Shown: positions 1 through 5,974, counted from the stretch's first letter. The stretch is 6,359 nt of DNA from Nitriliruptoraceae bacterium (GCA_007131525.1 SLQK01000104.1:1-6359), one strand, 5' to 3'. Notes: generated from the sequence alone by a model not told the origin. A program made the numbers and translations.

Positions 1-405
1 CTCGAGCTGGACGCGCTCCTCGAGCTGCTCGCCGAGGGAGCCGGGCCACCGGCCTGGGTCACCTTCTCCTGCCGGGACTCGGCCCGGATCGGTGACGGCA
101 CGCCCTTCGCCGAGGTAGCGGCCCGGGCTGCGGATCATCCCCGGGTCATCGGGGTGGGCGTCAACTGCACGGCCCCCGGGGACGTGACCGGCCTGCTGGG
201 CACCCTCGCCCCTCGACCCCCCGGGGTCCACCTCGTCGTCTACCCGAACATCGGCGACACCTGGGATGCCCGAGCGCGCCGCTGGGTGCGGCGGCGGCAA
301 CGGTCGGAGGCAGGGCAGTGGCGGCGACTGGGGGCCGACATCATCGGCGGTTGCTGCGGCACGACCCCGGAGGACATCGCCGAGCTCGCCGCGCAGCTGG
401 GGTGA
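1..405 (+). CDS. mmuM: Homocysteine S-methyltransferase, C-terminal part (5' end outside window)
   Basis: The frame is open from base 1 and ends at a TGA at 403-405, giving 134 residues of a protein whose family is usually about 300. The family transfers a methyl group from S-methylmethionine or SAM to homocysteine, making methionine in the cytoplasm. Both zinc-binding elements are visible: GVNC (Cys codon 166-168) and GGCCGTTP (Cys codons 352-354 and 355-357), matching the three zinc ligands of the Pfam S-methyl_trans fold. VTFSCRD, and VVYPNIGDTWD before a Trp-containing helix, also match MmuM-like proteins. The stretch between RRW and the next Trp (about residues 93-105) is short and Arg-rich (VRRRQRSEAGQ), slightly unlike the usual acidic linker. 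The substrate donor cannot be told from this part. It ends 69 bp before the converging methyltransferase stop. Confidence 0.9.
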   Translation, partial: LELDALLELLAEGAGPPAWVTFSCRDSARIGDGTPFAEVAARAADHPRVIGVGVNCTAPGDVTGLLGTLAPRPPGVHLVVYPNIGDTWDARARRWVRRRQRSEAGQWRRLGADIIGGCCGTTPEDIAELAAQLG

Positions 406-448
406 CCGTCGACCACCCGCCACCCCGAGCTGCGTGCGCACCGCCGCG

Positions 449-465
449 GTGGCGCTCGGCGCCAC
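449..465. terminator. GC-rich hairpin between convergent genes, possible bidirectional terminator
   Basis: GTGGCGC-TCG-GCGCCAC is a perfect 7-bp stem with a 3-nt loop, lying in the 69-bp gap between two converging stop codons. A second small stem (CACCG/CGGTG, 439-451) overlaps its left arm. There is no T-tract on either side, so intrinsic termination is inferred only from position and stem strength. Confidence 0.35.
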
Positions 466-474
466 GCGCGCTGA

Positions 475-1296
475 TCATGATCGGTCCTTCGTGCCGAGGA
501 CGAGGAGGTACTCGGCGGGGAACGTGACCTCGCGCCCGTCGGTGGTGTCGAGCCCTTCGAAGAGTGCGGTGAGGTCGGCCTCGAACGCCGGCCAGCGGCC
601 TTCGTCCTCAGCGAGCTGCCGCCCGGTCGTCAGGGGACCGAACAGGGTCGTGTAGCACTCGACGGCTGCCGCGACCGAGGGGTGGGTGATGGTCCAGTGC
701 TCTCGAGCGAAGCGCAGCGGCACGCCCGTGCCCTCGAACAGCTCCTGCACGTAGGTCTCCTGCCCCCAGCCCAGGGGCGGATCGACGAAGGCTGGCGGTG
801 TCGGCAGGTGGGGTGCGGCGGCGCGGAAGAACTCGCCCATCGCGCCGTCGGGCGTCCAACTGGCGACGCCGAGCCGGCCCCCGGGCGCGAGCACCCGGAC
901 GAGCTCGTCAGCGACGACCTCGTGGCGCGGCGCGAACATGGACCCGAAGCTCGAGACCACCACCTCGAAGTGCCCGTCGTCGAAGGGGAGCTGCTCGGCG
1001 TCGCCCTCGCGGAGCGCGATCTCGACCCCGGCCCGCGTGGCTCGCTGGCCGGCGACCTCCAACAGCTCAGGCGTGAGGTCGACACCGGTGACCTGCCCAC
1101 CGGCCTGTGCGGCCGGGATGGTGGCGTTGCCGGTCCCACAGGCCACGTCGAGCACGGTCTCACCGGGGTGCACCCCGACCGCGTCGACGAGGCGTGCACC
1201 GACCGCGTACAGCCCTTCCGTCCGCATCATCGCGTCGTAGTCACCGGTGGCCCAGGTTCGCCGTTCCACCTGCTTGTGAGCGGTCAGTCCGTGCAT
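475..1296 (-). CDS. Class I SAM-dependent methyltransferase (Methyltransf_11/UbiE-like), substrate unknown
   Basis: This is a 273-residue cytoplasmic methyltransferase with a Rossmann fold. SAM-binding motif I is VLDVACGTGNAT (residues 48-59). The acidic end of strand 2 is GVDLTPELL (71-79; D73 should hold the ribose hydroxyls). Motif II is EGDAEQLPFDDGHFEVV (97-113) and motif III is RVLAPGGRLGVASW (134-147). The N-terminus KQVERRTWATGDYDAMM resembles a family of actinobacterial methyltransferases starting with a W-A-x-G-D-Y signature. The C-terminal half (150-273) is a variable cap and does not reveal the acceptor. I chose the ATG at 1296 because AGGAG lies 8 nt upstream; a TTG two codons earlier would leave only 2 nt from AGGAG. 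It lies 117 bp downstream of the LuxR regulator on the same strand, and the spacer has no TA dinucleotide, so co-transcription is likely. Small-molecule or quinone methylation are both possible. Confidence 0.9.
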   Translation of the reverse strand: MHGLTAHKQVERRTWATGDYDAMMRTEGLYAVGARLVDAVGVHPGETVLDVACGTGNATIPAAQAGGQVTGVDLTPELLEVAGQRATRAGVEIALREGDAEQLPFDDGHFEVVVSSFGSMFAPRHEVVADELVRVLAPGGRLGVASWTPDGAMGEFFRAAAPHLPTPPAFVDPPLGWGQETYVQELFEGTGVPLRFAREHWTITHPSVAAAVECYTTLFGPLTTGRQLAEDEGRWPAFEADLTALFEGLDTTDGREVTFPAEYLLVLGTKDRS

Positions 1297-1303
1297 CGTC
1301 AAA

Positions 1304-1308
1304 GCTCC
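1304..1308 (-). promoter_or_regulatory. Ribosome binding site deciding the methyltransferase start
   Basis: AGGAG on the minus strand sits 8 nt before ATG 1296 but only 2 nt before the in-frame TTG at 1302. Normal spacing therefore supports the ATG. Confidence 0.7.
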
Positions 1309-1359
1309 TGATCGGCGTCGCTCGACGGTGCATCCCCAGGGCGCGGCGCTGCGTCGCCT

Positions 1360-1404
1360 GCACAGGCCGACCTTGGGCCGGACCGGACAGGGCCCGGACA
1401 GGCC
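1360..1404. repeat. Three short direct repeats GGACAGGSC-type, upstream of the methyltransferase
   Basis: GCACAGGCC (1360-1368), GGACAGGGC (1385-1393) and GGACAGGCC (1396-1404) lie in the gap between the regulator stop and the methyltransferase start. The last two extend to identical CCGGACAGG copies (1383-1391, 1394-1402), exactly 11 bp apart, about one helical turn. They could be binding sites for a regulator, or the remains of a local duplication. Chance is a real alternative in such GC-rich DNA. Confidence 0.4.
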
Positions 1405-1413
1405 ATGCTGGCG

Positions 1414-3063
1414 TCACAGGACGCCGAGACGTGTCGCGTGGGCGACGGCGGCGGCTCGGGTGGAGCAACCCAGGCGTGTGTAGATGTTCGCCACGTGACG
1501 GTGCACCGTGTGCTCGCTGAGCACGAGCCGCTCCGCCACCTGCTGATCGGACAGGCCCTGCGAGATCAGCCGCAACACCTCGACCTGCCGCACGGTGAGC
1601 GGGTGGGTGCCTGCGTCGCCGTCGCTACGGCGTCCGAGCACCGCCTGCGCCCGCGTGCGCTCCGCCGGGCGGGCGCCTGCGAGGGCTGTGAGCGCCACCC
1701 TCGCCTCGCGGGCCGCCGTCTCGTGCCGGCCGAGCGCCACCAGTGTCTCCGCCAGCTCGACGCGGACCGCGGCAACCTCCAGGGGCGCGCGGCAGCGCAG
1801 CAGCAGGTCGATCGCGTCCTCGAACCGCGTGCAGGCGTCCGCGGGCGCGCCGGACGCCCGGGCGACGAGCCCTGCGGCGACGCTCGCGGCTGCGTGCAGC
1901 GGCTCGGTGTCGACCGAGCCGGCGAGCAGCTGGAGCTCGTGGGCGTGGTGGACCGCAGCCTCGTGGTCCCCGAGCGCGAGCTCGGCGCGGACCAGCAGCT
2001 CGAGCGCATCCGAGCGACGGGCGGCATGCTCGGTCGGCAGCTGACGCAGCATGCGCTGGAGCAGGTCCCGGGCTTCGGCCGGATCCTCGCGGTCGAGGCT
2101 GACCGCAGCCAGCCCGCGCTGGGCCAGCGGGTGCGGGAGCGCCGCCTCGAACAGCGAGGCCGCCTCGTCGGGGCGTCCTTGCAGCCGCCGGAGCTCCCCG
2201 AGCCGCACGAGCGCCTCGGGGCGCCAAGTCGGCCGCCGATCGCTGAGATCTTCGATCGCAGCCAGCAGCGCACGCTCGGCGTCCGCGAGCCGTCCGTGCC
2301 AGGTGAGGATCGCGCCGTAGTGCGCGCTGCACACACCCCGGAGGAACCGCGCGTTGGTCCGTTCGCTGAAGGCCGCGACCTGCTCACACCACTGGGCCCC
2401 GCGGTCGTACTCCCGACGATCCTCACAGGCAGCGAGCAGCAGGCAGCACGCCCAGGCTGCGGGCGCGAGGTTCTCGTACTCCCCGGCCAAGGCCGCCGTC
2501 GCTGCCTCGCTGAGCCGCCGCAGACCTGCGTCGACCTCGCCCAACCGAAGGCCCGCAACGCCCTGGGTCGCGACCGCGAACATCTCGAGATCCACCTGGC
2601 CGTGACGCTGCCCGGACTGGGCGGCCTCCTGGGAGCGACGGAGCGCGACCTCGGGGTCGGCCACTGCCAGGGCCTGGTGCGCCGCGAAGACCGCCAGCCA
2701 GCCGTGCTCCGGACACGGGGGGAGCTCGGCGAGGAGCCGTTCAGCACGGCCGAACCAGCCCTCGGCGACGGCGGGTTCACCGCGCAGGTCCGCGTGATCG
2801 TCGGCGAGCCACAGCGCCATCCGCGCCGCCCCACGATCGTCACCGGCGTCGCGGTAGCCGCGGTAGGCACCCTCGCGCGCCTCGATGCACGCGTCGACCT
2901 CGTCGAGCCACCACGCGGCCCAGCTCAGCCCCTCGAGCGCCCGGGGGTCAGGGACCTGGTCCGCCGTTGCGGCGAAGTGGTCCCACGCTGCCCGCCAGTC
3001 CCGTCGTGAGAGCGCATCCCAGCCTGCATCGGTCGTCGGTGCGCGGTGCGGGACCTCAGGCAT
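1414..3063 (-). CDS. LuxR-family transcriptional regulator with long helical-repeat (TPR-like) region
   Basis: This is a 549-residue DNA-binding regulator. The C-terminal LuxR helix-turn-helix covers residues 487-549: LTVRQVEVLRLISQGLSDQQVAERL, then the recognition helix SEHTVHRHVANIYTRLGC. The rest (about 10-470) is a chain of Ala/Leu-rich amphipathic helices of TPR/MalT type, for example GWDALSRRDWRAAWDHF near the start and LGELRRLQGRPDEAASLFEAAL in the middle. There is no Walker A motif, so it lacks the N-terminal ATPase of MalT/LAL regulators, and no receiver or PAS domain is seen. The repeats probably bind a ligand or partner protein. The frame stays open upstream to 3492, but that part has no domain character and overlaps the divergent gene. 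I chose the ATG at 3063: there is no Shine-Dalgarno, but a TACGAT hexamer ends 7 nt before it, as in leaderless actinobacterial genes. ATG 3072 is the alternative. It likely controls its own operon, and perhaps the divergent WS/DGAT. Confidence 0.9.
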   Translation of the reverse strand: MPEVPHRAPTTDAGWDALSRRDWRAAWDHFAATADQVPDPRALEGLSWAAWWLDEVDACIEAREGAYRGYRDAGDDRGAARMALWLADDHADLRGEPAVAEGWFGRAERLLAELPPCPEHGWLAVFAAHQALAVADPEVALRRSQEAAQSGQRHGQVDLEMFAVATQGVAGLRLGEVDAGLRRLSEAATAALAGEYENLAPAAWACCLLLAACEDRREYDRGAQWCEQVAAFSERTNARFLRGVCSAHYGAILTWHGRLADAERALLAAIEDLSDRRPTWRPEALVRLGELRRLQGRPDEAASLFEAALPHPLAQRGLAAVSLDREDPAEARDLLQRMLRQLPTEHAARRSDALELLVRAELALGDHEAAVHHAHELQLLAGSVDTEPLHAAASVAAGLVARASGAPADACTRFEDAIDLLLRCRAPLEVAAVRVELAETLVALGRHETAAREARVALTALAGARPAERTRAQAVLGRRSDGDAGTHPLTVRQVEVLRLISQGLSDQQVAERLVLSEHTVHRHVANIYTRLGCSTRAAAVAHATRLGVL

Positions 3064-3070
3064 CGTGGGC

Positions 3071-3076
3071 ATCGTA
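3071..3076 (-). promoter_or_regulatory. Candidate -10 element (TACGAT) for a leaderless regulator transcript
   Basis: On the minus strand TACGAT fits TANNNT and is followed by a 7-nt spacer and ATG 3063, so transcription could begin at the A of the start codon. No good -35 is seen. It overlaps the alternative ATG 3072; if translation begins there, this is not a promoter. Confidence 0.35.
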
Positions 3077-3121
3077 GGTGACCCGATGGAGCCGGAGGGG
3101 CACATCGCTCCGGTGACGGGC

Positions 3122-3135
3122 GGGGCGCAAGCCCC
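3122..3135. other. Small hairpin with GCAA tetraloop in the divergent intergenic region
   Basis: GGGGC-GCAA-GCCCC gives a 5-bp all-GC stem capped by a GNRA-type loop when read on the plus strand. Its right arm overlaps the inverted repeat at 3133-3144. It lies upstream of the proposed TAGGGT -10, so a plus-strand transcript from there would not contain it. It could act as DNA-level symmetry, or form in a transcript that starts further upstream. Confidence 0.3.
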
Positions 3136-3144
3136 TAGTAGGGT
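3133..3144 (+). promoter_or_regulatory. Inverted repeat CCCTAGTAGGGT, copy 1: putative operator and/or -10 element
   Basis: CCCTA-G-TAGGG is a perfect 5-bp inverted repeat around one base. With the following T it matches 11 of 12 bases of the copy at 5919-5930. The TAGGGT at 3139-3144 fits an actinobacterial TANNNT -10 for the rightward acyltransferase, 102 nt before its ATG. A second TANNNT (TAGCGT, 3159-3164) is an alternative. A weak -35-like GTGACG lies at 3113-3118, with a 20-nt spacer that is longer than usual. Confidence 0.45.
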
Positions 3145-3172
3145 GCCGAACCGCGTCGTAGCGTCGCGTTGT

Positions 3173-3183
3173 CCAGCTGCTGG
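3173..3183. repeat. Perfect short inverted repeat CCAGC-T-GCTGG
   Basis: This 11-bp palindrome with a single central base lies between the candidate -10 elements and the WS/DGAT start, where an operator could block transcription. The sequence just after it (GGCTGG) partly repeats its right arm. Such palindromes are common by chance in GC-rich DNA. Confidence 0.25.
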
Positions 3184-3246
3184 CTGGAGGTGCGGGAGCG
3201 GGAGCGGTTGCGGCCGGCACGGTCGCCGCGGAGTGGGAGCACGTGC

Positions 3247-4647
3247 ATGGCGAGCACGCGGATCTCGACGGCTGATGTGGCGTGGCTCCAGATGGACCGA
3301 CCCACCAACAACATGGTCGTCAACGGGGTCATGTGGTTCGACGAGCCCGTCGACTGGGACCGTCTGCGGCAGGTCTACCAGGAGCGGTTCCTCGGTCCCT
3401 ACCCGAAGTTCCGCCAACGCGTGGCCGGGTCGCAGCTCTCGCTCGGCCGGCTTCGCTGGGAGGACGACCCCGACTTCGACCTCGACCGCCACCTCCTGCA
3501 GAGCCGCCTACCGGCACCCGGCGACCGGGCGACCCTCCACCGCTACGTCAGCCAGCAGATGAGCCGGCCGCTCGATCGTGACCGACCGCTGTGGGAGGTG
3601 CACCTGATCGACGGCTACAACGGCGGCTCGGCCGTCTTCACCCGCATCCACCACGCCATCGCCGACGGCATCGCGCTCATCCGGCTGCTCTTGTCGATGA
3701 CCGACGACCAGGCGGACGAGTCGCTGTTCCTGCCAACGGACCGGGAGGAGGGCGCGCGCGACCGCTCGCTGACCGCCCGGGCCCGGGGCCTGGTGTCCGA
3801 TGCGGTCAGGGTCTCCGGACAGCTCGCACAGGAGAGCATCGGGGTCCTGAAGAGCCCCTCCCGAGCCATCCAGCTGGCCGAGCTCGTGTCCGCCGGCACC
3901 ACGGCGCTCGGCAAGGACCTGCTCATCCCGCCCGACTACCGGACCGTGCTCAAGGGGCAGCTCGGTTCGGCCAAACATGCCATGTGGTCGGAGCCCTTCG
4001 ACCTGGCGTCGGTGAAGGCGATCGGGCGGGCGCACGAGGCGACGATCAACGATGTGGTCTGCGCCGCCGTCGCCGGAGCGCTGCGCTCCTACCTCCAGCA
4101 CCGCGACAGCCTCACCGAGGAGATCAGGGCACTCGTGCCCTTCAACCTGCGTCCGCTGGACGAGCCACTGCCGCGCAACCTCGGCAACAAGTTCGGGATC
4201 GTCTTCCTCCCGCTGCCGGTGGGTATCGAGGACCGTCGGGAGCGTCTCGCCGAGATCAAGCGGCGGATGGACGCCATCAAGAACTCAGCGGAAGGCGTGG
4301 TGGCCTACGGGATCCTCAGCGTCATCGGCATGACGCCCGTGCAGATCGAGAAGGTCGTCGTCGACCTGTTCGCGAGCAAGGGCAGCCTGGTGCTCACCAA
4401 CGTCCCGGGACCGCGGCAACCGGTCTACCTCGCGGGCACCAAGGTCGCCGGCATCATGGGCTGGGTGCCGTCATCGGGCGGTGTGTCGCTCGGGATGAGC
4501 ATCTTCAGCTACGACGGCGACCTGACCGTCGGCATCGCGGCGGACGCCCGGCTCGTTCCCGATCCCGAGCGGCTGGTCGAGGCCTTCAACGCCGAGCTCG
4601 CGGCCCTGCTGCAGGAGGACCACCACCCGGAGTTCCACGTCGGCTGA
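3247..4647 (+). CDS. Wax ester synthase/diacylglycerol acyltransferase (WS/DGAT family O-acyltransferase)
   Basis: This is a complete 466-residue enzyme, within the usual 450-490. The family transfers an acyl group from acyl-CoA to a fatty alcohol (wax ester) or diacylglycerol (triacylglycerol) at the membrane or lipid-droplet surface. The catalytic HHxxxDG is intact as HHAIADG (residues 135-141; H136 is the expected base). PLWEVHLIDG (114-123) precedes it. Farther on are NDVV in TINDVVCAAVAGALRSYL (from about 266), GNKFGIVFLPLPVG (313-326) and LTNVPGP (383-389), the marks of the C-terminal WS_DGAT_C domain. The N-terminus (DRPTNNMVVNGVMWFDEPVDW) follows a bacterial subgroup with a DxPTNxMV signature. 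GGGAG 7 nt before ATG 3247 supports this start; the in-frame extension to 3169 has no such site. It is divergent from the LuxR regulator and probably monocistronic. Substrate choice between wax ester, TAG and other alcohols cannot be read from sequence. Confidence 0.95.
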   Translation: MASTRISTADVAWLQMDRPTNNMVVNGVMWFDEPVDWDRLRQVYQERFLGPYPKFRQRVAGSQLSLGRLRWEDDPDFDLDRHLLQSRLPAPGDRATLHRYVSQQMSRPLDRDRPLWEVHLIDGYNGGSAVFTRIHHAIADGIALIRLLLSMTDDQADESLFLPTDREEGARDRSLTARARGLVSDAVRVSGQLAQESIGVLKSPSRAIQLAELVSAGTTALGKDLLIPPDYRTVLKGQLGSAKHAMWSEPFDLASVKAIGRAHEATINDVVCAAVAGALRSYLQHRDSLTEEIRALVPFNLRPLDEPLPRNLGNKFGIVFLPLPVGIEDRRERLAEIKRRMDAIKNSAEGVVAYGILSVIGMTPVQIEKVVVDLFASKGSLVLTNVPGPRQPVYLAGTKVAGIMGWVPSSGGVSLGMSIFSYDGDLTVGIAADARLVPDPERLVEAFNAELAALLQEDHHPEFHVG

Positions 4648-4698
4648 CCAGCACGAGCGGCAGGGTTGAGCACCGGACCGCACGGCCCGGCGGCCCCA

Positions 4699-5136
4699 TC
4701 ACGCGCGTCCGGCACCTCTCGATACCTCGTTCCTCGACGCCCGCCGCCCCACCCGGTCCGCCAGCACCACCGCCAGGACCGATCCGACAGCGAGACCTAC
4801 TGGGGCCAGGACGATGGGCGGCCATCCGAGGGCCAACGCGACCGCGCCCGACGCGACGGCGCCGAGCGTCGCCGACACCGCGACGAGCACCAGCCACCGG
4901 CGTTGGAGCCCGGCGGCCGTCCCCACCACCAGGCCAGCGACCGCCGGCGCCATGAGCGCCAGCAGCAGCAACAGCGCGTCCAGGAGCATCGGCGGCCCAC
5001 CGGGGCGTAGTAGGAGCCCGCTCGCCGTCCCCATGACCAGCAGCCACGCCATGAGCACGATCACCGTCGTCGTGAACGCCGTCAGCACCGCGACCCAGAT
5101 CAGTGCCCACCAGTTGATCGGAGAACCCCGAGACAT
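4699..5136 (-). CDS. Small integral membrane protein with four predicted helices, function unknown
   Basis: I do not recognise this 145-residue protein. By hydrophobicity it has four membrane segments: about 8-36 (starting WWALIWVAVL), 51-76 (LLDALLLLLALMAPAVAGLVVG), 81-103 (WLVLVAVSATLGAVASGAVALAL) and 105-126 (PPIVLAPVGLAVGSVLAVVLA). The tail ADRVGRRASRNEVSRGAGRA is Arg-rich, so the C-terminus, and with four helices the N-terminus, should face the cytoplasm. Gly and Ala are frequent within the helices, which suggests tight packing, but no catalytic or metal-binding motif is visible. The start is well supported by GGAGGT 7 nt before ATG 5136. The in-frame extension to 5445 is Arg/Gly-rich without domain character and overlaps the cupin gene. 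It follows the cupin by 190 bp on the same strand with no TANNNT in the spacer, so it may share that transcript. It converges on the WS/DGAT stop with a 51-bp gap. Confidence 0.8.
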   Translation of the reverse strand: MSRGSPINWWALIWVAVLTAFTTTVIVLMAWLLVMGTASGLLLRPGGPPMLLDALLLLLALMAPAVAGLVVGTAAGLQRRWLVLVAVSATLGAVASGAVALALGWPPIVLAPVGLAVGSVLAVVLADRVGRRASRNEVSRGAGRA

Positions 5137-5143
5137 CGATCCC

Positions 5144-5149
5144 ACCTCC
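5144..5149 (-). promoter_or_regulatory. Strong ribosome binding site of the membrane protein gene
   Basis: GGAGGT on the minus strand lies 7 nt before ATG 5136. It is the best Shine-Dalgarno match in the window and fixes the start of an otherwise uncharacterised gene. Confidence 0.75.
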
Positions 5150-5296
5150 GATGCCCGACCTCCTGCAGCATGACCCATCCTGGCGCGCCACACCAGAGGA
5201 CGATGCCACGTCTCATCTCCGGGAGGTCGCGTCAGGTGCCACTCGATGCCCTGTCTCGCGACCCCCGGGGACCCAGCACATCGGCCAGCGCGCCGG

Positions 5297-5311
5297 CCAC
5301 GCCCAGCGTGG
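5297..5311 (-). terminator. Hairpin just after the cupin stop, weak terminator or attenuator candidate
   Basis: CCACGC-CCA-GCGTGG is a 6-bp perfect stem with a 3-nt loop, starting 15 nt past the cupin stop codon on the minus strand. No T-run follows. If the membrane protein is co-transcribed, this could be a partial terminator or an mRNA-stabilising end rather than a full stop. Confidence 0.25.
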
Positions 5312-5326
5312 ACCTCACCACCTGCG

Positions 5327-5830
5327 TCACCCCCGGGGCAGCGAGCGGCCCAGCAGGCGGGCGCCCTGCGCCAGGACGGGGACGAGCCGGCCCGCCGGCC
5401 CACACAGACGGAACACGTCCCGGTACTCGTGGGCCAGGAGCGCACCGTCCAGCACCGAACGGCCAGGGCCCAGCCGTGCCGCCACGCTGAAGAACTCGCC
5501 CGTCCTCAGCGCAGGTCGGGTCTGCCAGAGCACCACCGCGGGCCGGGACGCCGATCCGTTCCGCGCCCGGTGAGCGGTCCCGCGCGGGATGTCGACCACC
5601 TCACCTGCGCCGACGAGGTGCTCCTCACCGTCGATGACGAACACCATCTGTCCGGCCTCCACCTCGAAGTGCTCGTCCTGATCGGGATGGAGGTGCTCCG
5701 GCGGGAACGGCGAGCCGGGCAGGTACTCGACCCGTTGCTCGTGGAGTTCGCCGTCGGTGTCGGCGCCAGTGCGCAGGTACCAGACCCGCGAGGTCGCATC
5801 GGTGTGGGTCGGCTGCTGGGGATCGTCCAC
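5327..5830 (-). CDS. Cupin-domain protein, single conserved barrel
   Basis: This is a 167-residue protein with a complete cupin_2 barrel. Motif 1 is HLHPDQDEHFEVEAG (46-60; H46, H48 and E53 as metal ligands). Motif 2 is GEVVDIPRGTAHRARN (76-91), an exact fit to G-x5-P-x-G-x2-H-x3-N, with H87 as the fourth ligand, so metal binding should be intact. After the barrel, VVLWQTRPALRTGEFF and a helical tail (AHEYRDVFRLCGPAGRLVPVL) match a widespread bacterial cupin subgroup whose substrate is unknown to me. Dioxygenase, isomerase or ligand-sensing roles are all open. I chose the GTG at 5830: GGAGG is 5 nt before it, and the frame upstream to 6106 loses domain character and overlaps the divergent gene. 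It is divergent from the isochorismatase-like gene and upstream of the small membrane protein. Confidence 0.85.
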   Translation of the reverse strand: MDDPQQPTHTDATSRVWYLRTGADTDGELHEQRVEYLPGSPFPPEHLHPDQDEHFEVEAGQMVFVIDGEEHLVGAGEVVDIPRGTAHRARNGSASRPAVVLWQTRPALRTGEFFSVAARLGPGRSVLDGALLAHEYRDVFRLCGPAGRLVPVLAQGARLLGRSLPRG

Positions 5831-5835
5831 CGCTC

Positions 5836-5840
5836 CCTCC
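5836..5840 (-). promoter_or_regulatory. Ribosome binding site supporting the GTG start of the cupin gene
   Basis: GGAGG on the minus strand lies 5 nt before GTG 5830. No ATG in this frame has a comparable site close to the beginning of the cupin fold. Confidence 0.6.
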
Positions 5841-5894
5841 GGGGTCGCTCCTGGTGGGAGCCAAGCATCTCTGGCCCCGCGGGTGCCGGAACGA

Positions 5895-5910
5895 GGGCCC
5901 GCGCCGGCCC
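5895..5910. repeat. Imperfect GC palindrome GGGCC-N6-GGCCC
   Basis: The arms GGGCC and GGCCC flank CGCGCC, whose core GCGC is itself palindromic, so only one symmetric position mismatches over 16 bp. It sits just upstream of the inverted repeat at 5918-5930, inside the divergent region, and is weak on its own. Confidence 0.2.
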
Positions 5911-5917
5911 GATCACC

Positions 5918-5930
5918 ACCCTTGTAGGGT
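5918..5930 (+). promoter_or_regulatory. Inverted repeat ACCCT-TGT-AGGGT, copy 2: putative operator and/or -10 element
   Basis: Perfect 5-bp arms flank a 3-nt centre. Bases 5919-5930 match the copy at 3133-3144 at 11 of 12 positions, in the same orientation relative to the rightward gene. The only TA dinucleotide in the 144-bp divergent spacer lies inside this repeat. TAGGGT (5925-5930) is therefore the only possible TANNNT -10 on the plus strand, 44 nt before ATG 5975. No clear -35 is seen. Confidence 0.5.
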
Positions 5931-5974
5931 CGTCCTGCGGATCGTGCACCGAACCGACCGGAAGGAACCGTCCC

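Noticed and set aside
682..1311. 209-codon plus-strand frame opposite the methyltransferase gene
   Set aside because: It is an antisense shadow of a gene with intact SAM-binding motifs, and its product has no domain character.
1405..3009. 534-codon open frame on the plus strand, antisense to the LuxR regulator
   Set aside because: Its length follows from GC-rich codon bias in the opposite strand. The product has no recognisable domain, while the minus strand carries a clear LuxR helix-turn-helix and helical repeats.
3064..3492. 143-codon N-terminal extension of the LuxR regulator
   Set aside because: It overlaps the 5' end of the WS/DGAT gene antisense, covers the promoter region, and translates to Arg/Pro-rich sequence unlike the helical repeats.
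4648..4698. Possible terminator between the WS/DGAT and membrane protein stops
   Set aside because: The gap has only short interrupted GC complementarity and no T-tract; I could not define a convincing stem.
3591..4955. 454-codon plus-strand frame overlapping the WS/DGAT gene and running into the membrane protein gene
   Set aside because: The product is low-complexity Arg/Pro/Gly/Ala, whereas the other frame has every WS/DGAT motif intact.
5137..5445. Upstream extension of the membrane protein frame
   Set aside because: It overlaps the cupin gene and is Arg/Gly-rich with no membrane segments; the ATG at 5136 has a strong ribosome binding site.
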